This document shows positions 1 to 11,308 of a DNA stretch of 64,000 bases, one piece after another; position 1 is the stretch's first letter; each line of letters starts with the position of its first letter. The translations under genes and the position numbers were made by a program. Source of the stretch: Vibrio ishigakensis (GTDB taxonomy: Bacteria; Pseudomonadota; Gammaproteobacteria; Enterobacterales; Vibrionaceae); NCBI RefSeq assembly GCF_024347675.1, contig NZ_AP024881.1, positions 1,116,001-1,180,000 on the forward strand, read 5' to 3'. The notes under the pieces were generated by a model, which saw nothing but the letters and a program-made list of their open reading frames with translations, had not been told where the DNA came from and did no database searches.

Positions 1-2331
1 AGACAGATCGCGCATTCCGCTCATTGCCATGTTTAGCGTACGCGGGATAGGGGTTGCGGTGAGGGTAAGGATATCTACATCTGAGCGCATCGCTTTCATC
101 TTCTCTTTCTGACGCACGCCGAATCTGTGTTCTTCGTCGACGATAAGAAGGCCAAGATCAGCGAACTTGATGTCATCTTGTAGAAGTTTATGGGTGCCGA
201 CTATGATGTCGACCTTGCCGTCGGCAACATCGGCAAGAACCTGTTTCTGCTCTTTAGCGCTCTTGAAGCGAGATAGCACCTCAACACGCACCGGCAGGTT
301 GGCAAAGCGGTCGCGGAAGTTCTCAAAGTGTTGCTGGGCAAGCAGGGTAGTTGGTACCAACACCGCAACCTGTTTAGCGTTATCAGTGGCAAGGAAGGCG
401 GCTCGCATCGCCACTTCTGTTTTACCAAAGCCCACGTCACCACACACAAGGCGGTCCATGGCCTTAGGCTGACACATATCAGAGAGTACAGCGTTAATGG
501 CTTGGTTCTGATCCTCAGTCTCTTCAAACGGGAAGCCCGCTTTGAACTGGGCATAACCATCTCTGTCGAGATCAAACTTGTAGCCAGGTTTAAGCTCACG
601 TTTGGCATAGACATCCAGCAGCTCCGCCGCCACATCACGTACTTTCTCAGCCGCTTTACGGCGAGCCTTGCTCCACGATTCACTACCTAGCTTATGGATA
701 GGCGCGCCATCTTCGGCACCGCCTGAGTAGCGACTGATCAAATGCAAGGAAGCTACAGGCACATAAAGCTTGGCTTCATTTTGATACTCAAGGGTTACAT
801 ATTCGGTTTTGATGCCGCCAGCTTCGAGGGTTTGCAGGCCGATATATCGGCCAATACCATGGTCGAGGTGCACCACAGGTTGACCCGGTTTAAGCTCAGC
901 AAGGTGCTTAATCACGGTATCGCTATTAACTGCACGTTTGTCTTTCTTGCGACGCTGAATAACGCGATCGCCAAGAAGGTCGCTTTCACAGATAAGGGCA
1001 AAGTCAGGGTTTTTATAGATAAAGCCGTGCTCTGACGCGCCCAAGACTAGGGTAAATTTGTCACCACAGCCAAGGGCATCATCGATAGACTCACACGCCT
1101 TTGGCTTGATCTTAACCGGTTTTAATAGCTCCAAAAGTGCTTCACGACGGCCTTCAGACTCCACCGAGAAGATGATCTTGCCGGTGTAACCCTCGGCAAA
1201 TTGGCGCAGAGCGCTCATCGGCTCTTTAGTCTGCGGCGCAGAGGCGATAATTGGCAGCGCTTCTATATCTAGGTCTTTTTTACCGCCACGGTTACCTATG
1301 GACTCTTTGCCCAGTTTTACCTGAGGCCATTTCTTAAGTGCGGCAAACAACTGCTCTTTGGTCTGCCACAGGATCTCTGGTTCGAGTAGAGGTCTGAGTG
1401 GGTCGACGCGTCTTTGGTCGAATCGATAATCAACATCGGTCAAGAAGGTATCAACCGATGCTTCGATATCGCCCACCGTCAGCATTAGGGTGTTTTCTGG
1501 CATGTAATCAAACAGGGTCTCTGTTTGTTCGAAGAACAGAGGTTGCCAGTATTCGATACCTGCAGGCCAAGTCCCCTTAGATACCTGCATATATACAGAT
1601 TCAGGTTCGCGTCTTGCCTCAAAGCGTTGACGCCAGCGAATGCGAAAGTCCTCTATGGCTTCTTCGCTGGTTGGAAATTCGTGCGCGGGAAGCAGGCGTA
1701 TCTCGTCTATCTCTTCTATAGAACGCTGATTTTCCGGATCGAAGGTACGTATGGTGTCGATCTCATCATCGAAGAAGTCCACACGGTATGGGGCTGAGCT
1801 GCCCATAGGATAGAGGTCAAGGATAGAGCCTCGACTGGCGTATTCACCAGCCCCGAATACCTGATCTACGTTACGATAGCCCGATTTTTCGAGCTGCAGG
1901 CGAAGTTTATCTAACGAGAAGAGGTCGCCAGCTTTTACCATCAGGGTGTGTTGCAATAGAAAATCACGCGGCGATTGACGCTGCAAGAGTGTGCTTACCG
2001 GCACCAGAACAATACCCTCAGAGATAGTCGGCATCTGGTATAGCGCGGCAATGCGGTCTGAGATGATGTCCTGATGGGGAGAGAAGTTATCGTAGGGCAG
2101 GGTCTCCCAATCTGGGAACAGGGTTACCTTGGAGCAGCTAAATTGTTCTACTTCCGACTGCAACTTAAGCGCCGTTTGCGGGTCATTAACTATAAGAAGT
2201 ACCGGCCCGTTATGAGCGCGCTCGAGTTCGGCGATCGCCAGAGCCAAAGACGCCCCGTGAAGGTTACCGATCTGTTTTTTATCGCCAGCGGCGGATGCAA
2301 TGGGAAGAGAGAGCAAGGTTTGCTTGTCCAT
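1..2331 (-). CDS. mfd: Transcription-repair coupling factor Mfd (5' part, runs off the window)
   Basis: Mfd is a DNA translocase that displaces RNA polymerase stalled at lesions and recruits UvrA. The window holds the first 777 codons in one unbroken frame; the family is about 1150 residues, so the C-terminal third lies beyond base 1. Visible parts, in order, are the UvrB-like N-terminal region, the RNA-polymerase-interaction region (a VVHLDHGIGRY segment), and the start of the RecG-like motor with Walker A GDVGFGKT at residues 631-638 and the DEEH box at 732-735. The start ATG is at 2331 with an AGGA about 11 bases upstream. It is divergent from lolC across about 245 bp. The identification is firm. 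Confidence 0.97.
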   Translation of the reverse strand, partial: MDKQTLLSLPIASAAGDKKQIGNLHGASLALAIAELERAHNGPVLLIVNDPQTALKLQSEVEQFSCSKVTLFPDWETLPYDNFSPHQDIISDRIAALYQMPTISEGIVLVPVSTLLQRQSPRDFLLQHTLMVKAGDLFSLDKLRLQLEKSGYRNVDQVFGAGEYASRGSILDLYPMGSSAPYRVDFFDDEIDTIRTFDPENQRSIEEIDEIRLLPAHEFPTSEEAIEDFRIRWRQRFEARREPESVYMQVSKGTWPAGIEYWQPLFFEQTETLFDYMPENTLMLTVGDIEASVDTFLTDVDYRFDQRRVDPLRPLLEPEILWQTKEQLFAALKKWPQVKLGKESIGNRGGKKDLDIEALPIIASAPQTKEPMSALRQFAEGYTGKIIFSVESEGRREALLELLKPVKIKPKACESIDDALGCGDKFTLVLGASEHGFIYKNPDFALICESDLLGDRVIQRRKKDKRAVNSDTVIKHLAELKPGQPVVHLDHGIGRYIGLQTLEAGGIKTEYVTLEYQNEAKLYVPVASLHLISRYSGGAEDGAPIHKLGSESWSKARRKAAEKVRDVAAELLDVYAKRELKPGYKFDLDRDGYAQFKAGFPFEETEDQNQAINAVLSDMCQPKAMDRLVCGDVGFGKTEVAMRAAFLATDNAKQVAVLVPTTLLAQQHFENFRDRFANLPVRVEVLSRFKSAKEQKQVLADVADGKVDIIVGTHKLLQDDIKFADLGLLIVDEEHRFGVRQKEKMKAMRSDVDILTLTATPIPRTLNMAMSGMRDLS

Positions 2332-2575
2332 ATTTGTGTGTGATTCCTACACGCCCTAAGTAGATTATCATTATCGTAAACCACGCTTACATATCAACCG
2401 GTAAGCGGTAATTCAGGCGTAACCGCTCAAAATTTGCCTTAAATCTGCAAAATATTTAATAAAAACAAGCATTACTTGAAGTCGATTGCGGATAGTCGTT
2501 ACATTAGTAGATTCAGGCCGATGCTAATGGTTTCTATCTTGTTGGCTTGAAGACTTTTCATCATGGAAAATTTTA

Positions 2576-3784
2576 ATGTTTCGACCCGTTTCTTTATTCG
2601 TTGGACTTAGGTACCTAAGGGGCCGCTCCGGCGATAGGTTTAGCCGATTTGTTTCTTATATGTCTACTGCAGGTATCACCATTGGGGTGATGTCTTTGGT
2701 GACAGTAATGTCGGTGATGAATGGCTTCGAGGGCCAGCTTAAAGGGCGCATATTAGGCGTATTACCGCAGGCGATTGTTGGCCAAGAAAGTGGCCGCACT
2801 CCAGAGCAAACCGAGCCACCAAAATTTATCAATCAGCTCCCGCATCTAGAGGGCGTTGCGCCTATAGTGGAGAGCGAGGCTGTACTGCAAAGCCCAAGTC
2901 ATCTGATGGCGGGTCAAATGATAGGTATTGAAGGAGCAGAAGACGACCCACTTCGTCAATATATGCTCTCTGGTAGTGTGGACTCATTGGAGGCAGGCAA
3001 GTATCGCATCCTCATTGGTCACACCTTGGCGCGCCAGCTAAAGGTCACCCAAGGTGATAAAGTGCGTCTTCTGGTTACCAGTGCCAGCCAATACTCGCCA
3101 ATCGGCCGTATCCCAAGTCAGCGTAACTTCACCGTGGCGGGTATCTTCAATACCGGCTCAGACATCGACGCTCAGTTGATGGTGACTAACATTGAAGATG
3201 CCGCAAGGCTGCTTCGCCTTCCAAAGGAGACCATCAGTGGCTGGCGTCTCTATCTTGATGATCCATTTGTGGTTTCTACTCTCTCTCAAACCGAGTTCCC
3301 AGAAGGCTGGCAGTGGCAAGACTGGCGAGCACAGCGTGGAGAGCTGTTCCAAGCGGTGAAGATGGAGAAGAACATGATGGGTCTGATGCTAGGTCTGATT
3401 GTCGGTGTAGCCGCGTTCAACATTATCTCCGCTCTCATTATGGTGGTGATGGAGAAACAATCTGAGGTGGCAATACTTAAGACCCAAGGCATGACTAAAG
3501 GTCAGGTAATGTCAGTATTTGTGGTGCAAGGGGCGAGCAGTGGCGTGATAGGCGCGGTCTGTGGTGGTCTGCTTGGCGCGCTTCTTTCTATGAACCTGAA
3601 TTCTATTTTGCTAGCGGTCGGCGCGTCTCTCTATTCCTATGGCGGTGAGCTACCTGTAATGATTAATTTTGCCCAAGTTGCTGTTGTGGTTGGACTTGCG
3701 GTTGCGCTGAGTATAGTGGCGACCCTATTTCCTTCCTACCGAGCGGCATCTGTTAAACCTGCTGAGGCACTAAGATATGAGTGA
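2576..3784 (+). CDS. lolC: Lipoprotein-releasing system inner-membrane subunit LolC
   Basis: LolC is one of two MacB-type membrane subunits of the LolCDE ABC transporter, which extracts outer-membrane lipoproteins from the inner membrane and hands them to LolA. The 402-residue protein has the expected plan: one membrane segment near residues 25-50 ([20 protein letters not shown]), a large periplasmic domain, then three C-terminal membrane segments (about 265-400), ending PAEALRYE as in E. coli LolC. The N-terminus [13 protein letters not shown] also matches E. coli LolC rather than LolE. Its stop overlaps the lolD start by 8 bases, so translation is probably coupled. Confidence 0.96.
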   Translation: MFRPVSLFVGLRYLRGRSGDRFSRFVSYMSTAGITIGVMSLVTVMSVMNGFEGQLKGRILGVLPQAIVGQESGRTPEQTEPPKFINQLPHLEGVAPIVESEAVLQSPSHLMAGQMIGIEGAEDDPLRQYMLSGSVDSLEAGKYRILIGHTLARQLKVTQGDKVRLLVTSASQYSPIGRIPSQRNFTVAGIFNTGSDIDAQLMVTNIEDAARLLRLPKETISGWRLYLDDPFVVSTLSQTEFPEGWQWQDWRAQRGELFQAVKMEKNMMGLMLGLIVGVAAFNIISALIMVVMEKQSEVAILKTQGMTKGQVMSVFVVQGASSGVIGAVCGGLLGALLSMNLNSILLAVGASLYSYGGELPVMINFAQVAVVVGLAVALSIVATLFPSYRAASVKPAEALRYE

Positions 3785-4475
3785 TTTATTAACCTGTCAT
3801 GACGTAAAGAAAACCTACCGTGAAGGCAGTGTTGATACCCAAGTGCTCAAAGGGGTGAGCTTTGACATTAAGAGTGGCGAACTGGTTTCTATCGTTGGCA
3901 GTTCGGGCTCTGGTAAAAGTACCTTGTTGCATATCCTAGGCGCGTTGGACGATGCGAGTGTGGGTGAGGTGAGCTTTAAAGGGCAAGCCCTGAGTGTGCT
4001 TAGCGCCAACCAACAAGCGAAACTGCGCAATGAGCACCTTGGCTTTGTGTATCAGTTCCACCACCTTTTGTCTGACTTCTCGGCAATCGAGAACGTGGCT
4101 ATGCCTCTTCTTATCGGCGGTGAGAAGCCCTCTGTCGCTAAAGAAAAAGCAGTTCAACTGCTGACCAAGGTAGGTCTGGAGCATCGCCTTGAGCACAGAC
4201 CGTCTGAACTTTCTGGTGGTGAAAGGCAGCGAGTGGCTATTGCTCGCGCCTTGGTTAACGAGCCAGCGCTAGTATTGGCTGACGAGCCCACAGGTAACCT
4301 AGACCATAGTACAGCGCTGGATATCTACGACCTGATGCGAGAGCTTAATCAGAAATCTGGTACTGCGTTTTTAGTGGTTACCCACGACAGTGAACTGGCA
4401 GGCAAGATGGACAGACAGATGCATATGCAAGACGGCCTACTTATCAGCTCTGCTAGCGTACAGGAGAGCCTGTGA
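3777..4475 (+). CDS. lolD: Lipoprotein-releasing system ATP-binding protein LolD
   Basis: LolD is the ATPase of LolCDE and powers lipoprotein release on the cytoplasmic face. All ABC motifs are present in 232 residues: Walker [10 protein letters not shown] at 41-49, signature LSGGE at 145-149, Walker B LVLADE at 165-170 followed by PTGNLD, and the switch histidine in VTHDSEL. It lies between the two membrane-subunit genes, overlapping lolC by 8 bases and lolE by 4, the usual lolCDE arrangement. Confidence 0.97.
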   Translation: MSDLLTCHDVKKTYREGSVDTQVLKGVSFDIKSGELVSIVGSSGSGKSTLLHILGALDDASVGEVSFKGQALSVLSANQQAKLRNEHLGFVYQFHHLLSDFSAIENVAMPLLIGGEKPSVAKEKAVQLLTKVGLEHRLEHRPSELSGGERQRVAIARALVNEPALVLADEPTGNLDHSTALDIYDLMRELNQKSGTAFLVVTHDSELAGKMDRQMHMQDGLLISSASVQESL

Positions 4476-5716
4476 TTTCCTCTCTCTCATTATTTATTGG
4501 AGGCCGATTCAGTCGTGCTAAGCAGCGCAACAAGATGGTCTCTTTTATTTCTCTGTCCTCGACTATTGGCATCATGGTTGGTGTGGCGGTAATCATTATT
4601 GGTCTGTCGGCTATGAACGGTTTTGAGCGTGAGCTGGAAAATCGTGTGCTGGCGGTAGTGCCTCATGGTGATTTTACTGCGGTAAACAAGCCTATCCAGG
4701 ATTGGCAACCTCTTGTGGAGTACATCAAGGACAAACCCGAAGCTGAAGCGGCCGCTCCCTTTGTTAAGTTTACCGCTCTGGCGGAGAAAGGGACTCAGCT
4801 TAAGGCCATCCAAGTACGTGGCATTGATCCTAGCTTAGAGCAAGGTGTTTCCAGCCTGTATAAGTTTGTGCAAGGGGATGCATGGCAGAACTTTGCTGCT
4901 GGTGAGCAGAATATGATCCTAGGGCAGGGTGTTGCCGACCAGCTCGGGGTAAAAGTTGGAGATGCCATCTCTATCATGATCCCAACGCCGCCTAAAAACG
5001 GTCGTACTCAAGCGCCGAAGCGTGTGAGGCTTAAGGTGTCGGGCATCTTTGCTCTGGGTGGGCAACTGGATCATGGCTTGGCCCTGATCCCATTACAAGA
5101 TGCACAGGCCTATCTTGGACTGGAGGATACCGTGCACGGTCTTTCGGTTAAGACCACCAATGTATTTGATGCTCAGCCTTTGATGCGCAGTTTGGGTAAT
5201 AGTCTGCCTATCTATGTCTATATCAATAGTTGGAAGCAAGAGTTTGGCTATATCTACCGAGATATTCAGACTGTGCGCACCATAATGTATCTGGTGATGG
5301 TACTGGTGATCGGCGTGGCCTGCTTTAATATCGTTTCTACCTTGATGATGGCAGTAAAAGATAGATCAGCAGAGATCGCGATTCTGCGCACTATGGGCGC
5401 GCAAGACTCTTTGATCAAGTCGATCTTTATGTGGCAAGGTGTTTTCTCTGGGGTACTAGGTGCCATAGTTGGCAGTATCCTAGGCTTGGTCGTGGCGAGT
5501 AATCTCACCCTTATCATCAAGGGCATCGAGACCGTTATTGGCCATCAATTCCTTTCTGGTGATATCTATTTTATCGACTTCCTACCATCTGAGGTGCATC
5601 TTCTGGATGTGGCTTTGGTGTCGGGTACAGCGATATTACTGAGTCTACTCGCGACTTGGTTCCCCGCTCGTAAAGCGGCCAAGCTAAACCCAGCGACGGT
5701 ATTGAGCTCAAAGTAA
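4472..5716 (+). CDS. lolE: Lipoprotein-releasing system inner-membrane subunit LolE
   Basis: LolE is the second MacB-type membrane subunit of the Lol exporter. The 414-residue product has an N-terminal membrane segment ([24 protein letters not shown]), a periplasmic domain and three C-terminal membrane segments. [20 protein letters not shown] near residue 355-375 is characteristic of LolE and absent from LolC. Translation starts with GTG inside the lolD stop (GTGA overlap), with AGGAG about 7 bases upstream, so it is probably coupled to lolD. It is the last gene before a strong terminator. Confidence 0.96.
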   Translation: MISSLSLFIGGRFSRAKQRNKMVSFISLSSTIGIMVGVAVIIIGLSAMNGFERELENRVLAVVPHGDFTAVNKPIQDWQPLVEYIKDKPEAEAAAPFVKFTALAEKGTQLKAIQVRGIDPSLEQGVSSLYKFVQGDAWQNFAAGEQNMILGQGVADQLGVKVGDAISIMIPTPPKNGRTQAPKRVRLKVSGIFALGGQLDHGLALIPLQDAQAYLGLEDTVHGLSVKTTNVFDAQPLMRSLGNSLPIYVYINSWKQEFGYIYRDIQTVRTIMYLVMVLVIGVACFNIVSTLMMAVKDRSAEIAILRTMGAQDSLIKSIFMWQGVFSGVLGAIVGSILGLVVASNLTLIIKGIETVIGHQFLSGDIYFIDFLPSEVHLLDVALVSGTAILLSLLATWFPARKAAKLNPATVLSSK

Positions 5717-5737
5717 GAGTGAAAAAAGCATTAAAAA

Positions 5738-5766
5738 AGCGCATTCCAATGGGATGCGCTTTTTTT
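5738..5766 (+). terminator. Rho-independent terminator after lolCDE (probably bidirectional)
   Basis: A 10-bp stem (5738-5747 with 5751-5760, one G-T pair) with loop AAT is followed by T6 on the plus strand. It is preceded by A6, so it can also end the converging DUF2062 gene. Confidence 0.9.
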
Positions 5767-5770
5767 GTAT

Positions 5771-6301
5771 CTAGTTTTTAGAGAAAGGATTGAGCTTTAA
5801 TTTGCGTTGTTGCCAGCTTCTCACTACTGAGTATCGCCACAGTGCTCTAATACCAAAGTAACCGAGTACTGCTGAGACCACAGCGCAGATAGCGCAGCCC
5901 AGTAAAAATGGAGGGCCTATGGTGGACATCTGAGACACGAGGTAATCCCAGGACAACTCGAAGTGGAAACTTTGGGGGGGCAACTGCATCACTAATGCGC
6001 CTAATTTGTAGGCGAAGTAGAACATGATGGGCATGGTAATAGGATTGCTTATCCACACCAAGGCCACAGAAAGAGGGAGATTTACACCACACATAATGGC
6101 GAGGCCGGCCGCCATGATCATCTGACTTGGCAGTGGCACGAAGCACATAAATAGGCCAACGGCGAACGCTCCAGAGGCTGAGCGACGATTCAATACCCAA
6201 AGGTTTGGGTTGTATAGAACATTCCCGAATATTCGAAGCGCTTTTTGACGTTTGATCAACTCATGGTCAGGCATTAAGCGTTGAATAAATTTTCTAGGCA
6301 T
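5771..6301 (-). CDS. DUF2062 family membrane protein
   Basis: The 176-residue product belongs to the DUF2062 family of small bacterial membrane proteins with no assigned function. Two hydrophobic stretches are visible, about residues 45-75 (SASGAFAVGLFMCFVPLPSQ onward) and 80-110, and a third near 130-155. The FVPLPSQM and NPITMPIMF motifs are typical of the family. Its ATG lies only 8 bp from the divergently read comEC start, so the two promoters and leaders must overlap each other's coding region. No clear Shine-Dalgarno is visible for this start. Confidence 0.85.
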   Translation of the reverse strand: MPRKFIQRLMPDHELIKRQKALRIFGNVLYNPNLWVLNRRSASGAFAVGLFMCFVPLPSQMIMAAGLAIMCGVNLPLSVALVWISNPITMPIMFYFAYKLGALVMQLPPQSFHFELSWDYLVSQMSTIGPPFLLGCAICAVVSAVLGYFGIRALWRYSVVRSWQQRKLKLNPFSKN

Positions 6302-6309
6302 AAGGGAAT

Positions 6310-8523
6310 ATGGCTCTCTTATTAGCTAAACGAAACTTGATTGTGTTTTCTACGACAGTGATCGTAGCAATGAATGGGCACATCCTACCTGATGCTTACT
6401 GGCTAGTTCCCTTACTTGCCGCGGTGCTAGTGTGTTGCCGGTTTGAAAAGCTTCGCATTGGGTACGCCGTTTTTCTGGCAATTGTGGTTAGTCTAGTACA
6501 CGCACATCAATTTGTTAGACAAACCAACACCTTATTCAATTGCGCTGAGGATATTACCATAAATGTCAGGATTGAAAGCAGTTTTAAATCGAATCTTTAT
6601 TTTTCAAGTTCGTCAGTGGCGTTTAATGGTAAGAATACCTGTGGAGAGCCACTTTCGGGAAGGCTACTTCTTAGAGTGAAAGCTTTACCTGTCCCATTCG
6701 CTGTGGGCGAGATTTGGCAGGTTCGAGTTAAACCTATTCCAATCCGAGGTCAGCGCAACGGTGTTGGTTTTGATGCGGAAAGCTATTACTTCTCGCGCTC
6801 TATTTTGGCTAAGGTTGATCTGATAGAGGTGATACGAAGAGTAGAACCACCCTCACTTCGAGGTCAGTTATTTCAGACATTTTCCATACTCACCGATAAT
6901 TTGGAAAATCAGCCTTTGCTGCTCGCTCTGATGTTTGGGGATAGAGCAGAGATAGATTCAGATACCTGGCAGGGGTTAAGACAAAGTGGCCTTGCGCATT
7001 TAATTGCTATCTCAGGTCTGCATATAGGTATGGCTTTTGGCATAGGCTGGTGGCTTGGCTTTGCTCTAAGACTGGCAGTGAAAGAGTTCTTCTATGCTCC
7101 CTTTGTATTGGCTATGGGCGTTGCTGTCTTTTATGCATGGCTAGCGGGATTTAGTCTTCCTACGCAAAGGGCTTTGATTATGTGTCTGCTTTGGTCAGGA
7201 CTTAGGATGTTAGATATCAAGTTAGATAACTGGCACCTGCTGAGTTTAGTGTTGGCCATAATCTTGCTCCTATCCCCTTTTTCAGCGTTAGATCCCAGTC
7301 TTTGGCTTAGTTTAGGTGCGGTTTCGGTTGTATTTATAAGCGCGCACTGCGCAAGGCGATTAGGCAACTTTTGGTTAAGAGCAGTCTGCGTTCAAATAGG
7401 GCTGTTTGTCGGCTTGATCCCTGTATCTCAGGTAATACTCGGCGGTTTCTCTGCCGTCGCTATCTTTTATAACCTTGTGTTTATTCCTCTGGTCTCTGTA
7501 TTGATAGTACCGCTTCTGTTTTTAGGCTTTGTGTTTATGCTCATTGCCGATTCTTTCTCTGTGTTGTTATTTCAGGTGTGCGATGGCTTAGTCGGCTTGA
7601 TGATGAGGACTATCGAACTCACTAGCAGTTGGCACTGGATAGAGGCCCCTATACTGGGTTTAACCATCTTGCTTCTAGGCTTCGCCGTTTTGGTTGTTAG
7701 GCAAAAAGCAGCGATTGCGGGGATTGGTTTAGCCGTATCCTCATCTAGCTATCTAGCACCACCTAACTGGAGTCTTGATGTACTAGATGTCGGGCACGGC
7801 TTAGCTGTTGTGATAAGTAAAGAGCGCAGAGCCATTTTATATGACACTGGCGCGGGGTGGGAGCAGGGAAGTTTTGCCCAGCAGCTGATATTACCTGTGA
7901 TAAGAGCTGAGCGGTTGAGCCTAGACAAGTTGTTTGTTAGTCATTGGGACAATGACCATAGCGGTGGGGTTAAGGATATATTTAGATTTGCACCTATGAC
8001 TCAAGGGTTCAGCTCTCAATTCCAACTCGGCTTTCTGCCCTGTGTCCAGGGTATGCATCTTTGGTGGCAAGGATTGAGGTTAAAGGTGCTGTGGCCAACC
8101 TCTCAGGTATATCGAGCTTATAATCCTCACTCTTGCGTAGTTGAAGTGAGCGACAAAAAGCATCGGGTGTTGTTAACGGGTGATATCGACTTGTTGGCGG
8201 AATACCAGTTGCAACGTCACCTTAGAAAAGTTGACCTGTTAATTGTGCCCCACCACGGCAGTAATACCTCATCCAGTCTTAGATTTGTAGAACACACCTC
8301 GCCCAAAGTGGCGATAGCGTCGGTTTCTAGCTCAGGAAAATGGAACCTTCCGGCACAAAATGTTCGCTCTAGATATGAGCAAAATGGAGCCAGTTGGCTA
8401 GATACTGGCCAGCATGGACGGATAATTGTGCGATTTTTTGACCAGGGTATGCAGGTGAGTCCATATCGGGACAGACAATCTGATGCTTGGTATAGGCAGA
8501 TTTTACGGAAGGGAGTAGAATGA
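6310..8523 (+). CDS. comEC: DNA internalization protein ComEC/Rec2
   Basis: ComEC is the inner-membrane channel that passes single-stranded DNA into the cytoplasm during natural transformation, consistent with a Vibrio. The 737-residue protein shows the family order: N-terminal membrane helices and a soluble OB-like region, the Competence domain with many helices (about 200-470), then a metallo-beta-lactamase-like domain. That domain carries SHWDNDHSGG at 544-553, LLTGDID and VPHHGSN, the residues expected to hold metal. AAGGGA lies just before the ATG. It precedes msbA, as in many gamma-proteobacteria. In E. coli the homologue is YcaI. Confidence 0.95.
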   Translation: MALLLAKRNLIVFSTTVIVAMNGHILPDAYWLVPLLAAVLVCCRFEKLRIGYAVFLAIVVSLVHAHQFVRQTNTLFNCAEDITINVRIESSFKSNLYFSSSSVAFNGKNTCGEPLSGRLLLRVKALPVPFAVGEIWQVRVKPIPIRGQRNGVGFDAESYYFSRSILAKVDLIEVIRRVEPPSLRGQLFQTFSILTDNLENQPLLLALMFGDRAEIDSDTWQGLRQSGLAHLIAISGLHIGMAFGIGWWLGFALRLAVKEFFYAPFVLAMGVAVFYAWLAGFSLPTQRALIMCLLWSGLRMLDIKLDNWHLLSLVLAIILLLSPFSALDPSLWLSLGAVSVVFISAHCARRLGNFWLRAVCVQIGLFVGLIPVSQVILGGFSAVAIFYNLVFIPLVSVLIVPLLFLGFVFMLIADSFSVLLFQVCDGLVGLMMRTIELTSSWHWIEAPILGLTILLLGFAVLVVRQKAAIAGIGLAVSSSSYLAPPNWSLDVLDVGHGLAVVISKERRAILYDTGAGWEQGSFAQQLILPVIRAERLSLDKLFVSHWDNDHSGGVKDIFRFAPMTQGFSSQFQLGFLPCVQGMHLWWQGLRLKVLWPTSQVYRAYNPHSCVVEVSDKKHRVLLTGDIDLLAEYQLQRHLRKVDLLIVPHHGSNTSSSLRFVEHTSPKVAIASVSSSGKWNLPAQNVRSRYEQNGASWLDTGQHGRIIVRFFDQGMQVSPYRDRQSDAWYRQILRKGVE

Positions 8524-8555
8524 GTAGTAACTGAATAAAAAATAAAGCAATTCTT

Positions 8556-10304
8556 ATGTCAAATCTCCCAGACGAATCCACGTGGCAGACCTTTAAGCGT
8601 TTGTGGAAATATATACGTCTGTATAAATTGGGCTTGGCTGTAGCAACCGTTGCGCTGGTTGTTAATGCATTTGCCGACACCTATATGATTTCCCTGTTGA
8701 AGCCGCTTCTTGATGAAGGTTTCGCAGATGTTGAATCTAACTTCCTTAAAATTCTACCTTGGATCATCCTAGGGATGATAATCGTCAGAGGTGTGAGTGG
8801 TTTTATTTCCACCTACTGCTTGAGCTGGGTATCCGGCAACGTGGTCATGCTGATGCGTCGTGCGGTGTTCAATCACTTTATGCACATGCCGGTGGCCTTC
8901 TTTGATCGTGAATCTACCGGTGGCTTGCTTTCACGCATTACCTATGACAGTGAACAAGTGGCCGCTGCGACCAGTAAGGCTCTTGTTAGCCTAGTGCGCG
9001 AGGGTGCGCTGATTATCGGTATGCTAGCTCTGATGTTCTACAACAGCTGGCAGTTATCTTTAGTGCTATTAGTGGTGGCGCCATTTGTTGCCTTTGCTAT
9101 CCGCACTGTCTCTAAACGCTTTAGAAAGATCAGTAAGAACATGCAGACCATGATGGGGCACGTAACCTCATCGGCTGAGCAGATGCTCAAGGGTCATAAG
9201 GTTGTGCTGAGCTATGGCGGTCAAGACGTAGAGAAAGAGCGTTTTGATAACGTAAGTAACCGCATGCGTCAGCAGAGCATGAAGATGGTGTCGGCTCAGG
9301 CTGCGGCAAACCCTATTGTTCAGCTTATTGCGTCGTTTGCTTTGGTGGCAGTTCTGTATCTGGCAAGTATCGATCAGATCCGTGCAGACCTGACTCCAGG
9401 TACCTTTACCGTTATCTTCTCGGCTATGTTCGGGATGATGCGCCCACTTAAATCTCTAACCAATGTAACCTCAGACTTCCAGCGCGGTATGGCGGCAGCT
9501 CATACTCTGTTTAGCCTGATGGATCTTGAAACAGAAGAGAACAAGGGCAAACTCGAGGTTGATCGTGCTAAAGGCGTGGTTGAGGTGAAAGACGTGACCT
9601 TTACCTATCAAGGTAAAGAGAAGCCAGCGCTTCGAGATGTAAGTTTTACCATTCCGGAAGGCAAGACCCTTGCGCTAGTGGGCCGTTCAGGTTCGGGCAA
9701 GAGTACCATAGCTAATCTGTTTACCCGTTTCTATGATGTCGATAGTGGAGAGATCATGCTCGATGGGCATGACATCAAGGACTATACCTTGAAGAACCTT
9801 CGTAGTCAGTTCGCTCTAGTCTCACAAAATGTGCACCTGTTTAACGACACCATTGCCAATAATATCGCTTATGCGGCTGAGGGTGAGTACACGAGAGAGC
9901 AGATAGAGCATGCAGCTAAGCTTGCACACGCACTAGAGTTCACCGATCGTATGCCTGAAGGCCTAGATACCATGATAGGTGAGAATGGCGCTAGCCTCTC
10001 TGGTGGTCAGCGTCAGCGTATCGCTATTGCTCGTGCGCTTTTACGTGATGCCCCTGTTCTGATTCTGGATGAGGCAACTTCAGCACTGGATACTGAATCT
10101 GAACGAGCGATTCAGGCCGCCCTTGATGAGCTTCAAAAAGATAAGACAGTTCTGGTTATCGCGCACCGACTCTCTACTATCGAGAATGCAGATGAGATAC
10201 TTGTTGTGGATGAGGGAGAGATCATCGAACGTGGCACCCATGCTGAGCTTATCGAAAAAGATGAGGCTTATGCCCAACTTCACCGTATCCAGTTTGGTGG
10301 TTAA
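8556..10304 (+). CDS. msbA: Lipid A export ABC transporter MsbA
   Basis: MsbA is the essential homodimeric flippase that moves core-lipid A across the inner membrane. The 582-residue protein is a fused half-transporter: six membrane helices in the first 320 residues, then an ATPase domain with Walker [10 protein letters not shown] at 376-384, signature LSGGQ at 481-485, Walker [10 protein letters not shown] and the H-loop VIAHRLST. The length equals that of the E. coli protein. lpxK follows after 5 bp, so export and lipid A 4'-phosphorylation are probably co-transcribed. Confidence 0.97.
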   Translation: MSNLPDESTWQTFKRLWKYIRLYKLGLAVATVALVVNAFADTYMISLLKPLLDEGFADVESNFLKILPWIILGMIIVRGVSGFISTYCLSWVSGNVVMLMRRAVFNHFMHMPVAFFDRESTGGLLSRITYDSEQVAAATSKALVSLVREGALIIGMLALMFYNSWQLSLVLLVVAPFVAFAIRTVSKRFRKISKNMQTMMGHVTSSAEQMLKGHKVVLSYGGQDVEKERFDNVSNRMRQQSMKMVSAQAAANPIVQLIASFALVAVLYLASIDQIRADLTPGTFTVIFSAMFGMMRPLKSLTNVTSDFQRGMAAAHTLFSLMDLETEENKGKLEVDRAKGVVEVKDVTFTYQGKEKPALRDVSFTIPEGKTLALVGRSGSGKSTIANLFTRFYDVDSGEIMLDGHDIKDYTLKNLRSQFALVSQNVHLFNDTIANNIAYAAEGEYTREQIEHAAKLAHALEFTDRMPEGLDTMIGENGASLSGGQRQRIAIARALLRDAPVLILDEATSALDTESERAIQAALDELQKDKTVLVIAHRLSTIENADEILVVDEGEIIERGTHAELIEKDEAYAQLHRIQFGG

Positions 10305-10309
10305 TCGAC

Positions 10310-11308
10310 GTGATTAACTTGTTGTGGTTTAGTAATAGCCCGCTTAGGTTTCTATTTTGGCCACTGCTGTGGCCTCTTAGCCTTATCTTTGGCTCTATAA
10401 GTCGAGGTCGTCGACAGAGCTTTGTTGCTGGTAAGCGAGAATCTTATCGAGCACCTGTGCCTATCGTTATCGTGGGTAACATTACTGCAGGCGGTAACGG
10501 AAAGACGCCAGTTGTAGTGTGGCTGGTGGAGCTTTTGCAAAAGCAAGGGCTTAAGGTTGGCGTGGTCTCCCGAGGGTATGGCGCTAAGGCACCGAATTAT
10601 CCTTTATTGGTGGGTAATAATACTCCAACTGAGCATTGTGGTGATGAACCTAAACTGATCGCGCAGCGCACCGGCGCTCTAGTCATGGTCGATCCTGTGC
10701 GCTCAGAGGCAGTTAAAGGGCTTTTGGAGCACGATGTGCAATTGGTTATCTCTGATGACGGTCTTCAGCACTATGCGCTCAAGCGTGATGTAGAGTTTAT
10801 CGTTATTGATGGTGCGCGCCGCTTTGGTAATGAAAAGCTACTACCTCTTGGACCACTTAGAGAGTCTACTGAGCGCCTAGCTGAGGTGGACTTTTTGATC
10901 ACTAATGGTGGTGAGGCTGAGCAGGGCGAGTTTGCCATGAGCCTAGAGCCAGACTTGGCGATAAACCTAGTTACAGGTGAGAAAAAGCCAGTCACTGAGC
11001 TTGGAACACTTGCTGCTATCGCCGCTATAGGACATCCACCTAGATTTTTTAATACCTTAGAGCAGATGCACGCCGAGGTATTAGTCACTAAAGGTTTTAC
11101 TGATCATAAGGCGCTCAGCGCAGATGACATCAAACCTTTGATGAAAGAGACACAATCCCTGATTATGACCGAAAAAGATGCGGTCAAATGTCGAGATTTT
11201 GCAGAAGATAACTGGTGGTATCTGCCAGTTTCGGCCAATATCTCTCAGGAAAATACTAAAACAGTTTTAGACAAGATTAATGAGGTTTTAAAGGAATATG
11301 GATCATAG
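10310..11308 (+). CDS. lpxK: Tetraacyldisaccharide 4'-kinase LpxK
   Basis: LpxK phosphorylates the 4' position of the lipid A disaccharide at the inner membrane. The 332-residue protein has a hydrophobic N-terminal segment (residues 12-28) and a P-loop at 56-66 ([11 protein letters not shown]), the form seen in this kinase family, followed by VSRGYGA and DDGLQHY motifs. Translation starts with GTG, with GGTGG about 9 bases upstream, 5 bp after msbA. Its 3' end overlaps ycaR by 11 bases. Confidence 0.96.
   Translation: MINLLWFSNSPLRFLFWPLLWPLSLIFGSISRGRRQSFVAGKRESYRAPVPIVIVGNITAGGNGKTPVVVWLVELLQKQGLKVGVVSRGYGAKAPNYPLLVGNNTPTEHCGDEPKLIAQRTGALVMVDPVRSEAVKGLLEHDVQLVISDDGLQHYALKRDVEFIVIDGARRFGNEKLLPLGPLRESTERLAEVDFLITNGGEAEQGEFAMSLEPDLAINLVTGEKKPVTELGTLAAIAAIGHPPRFFNTLEQMHAEVLVTKGFTDHKALSADDIKPLMKETQSLIMTEKDAVKCRDFAEDNWWYLPVSANISQENTKTVLDKINEVLKEYGS

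Noticed and set aside
201..683. A 160-codon frame on the minus strand within mfd
   Set aside because: Mfd is intact in another frame of the same strand; this is a shifted-frame shadow.
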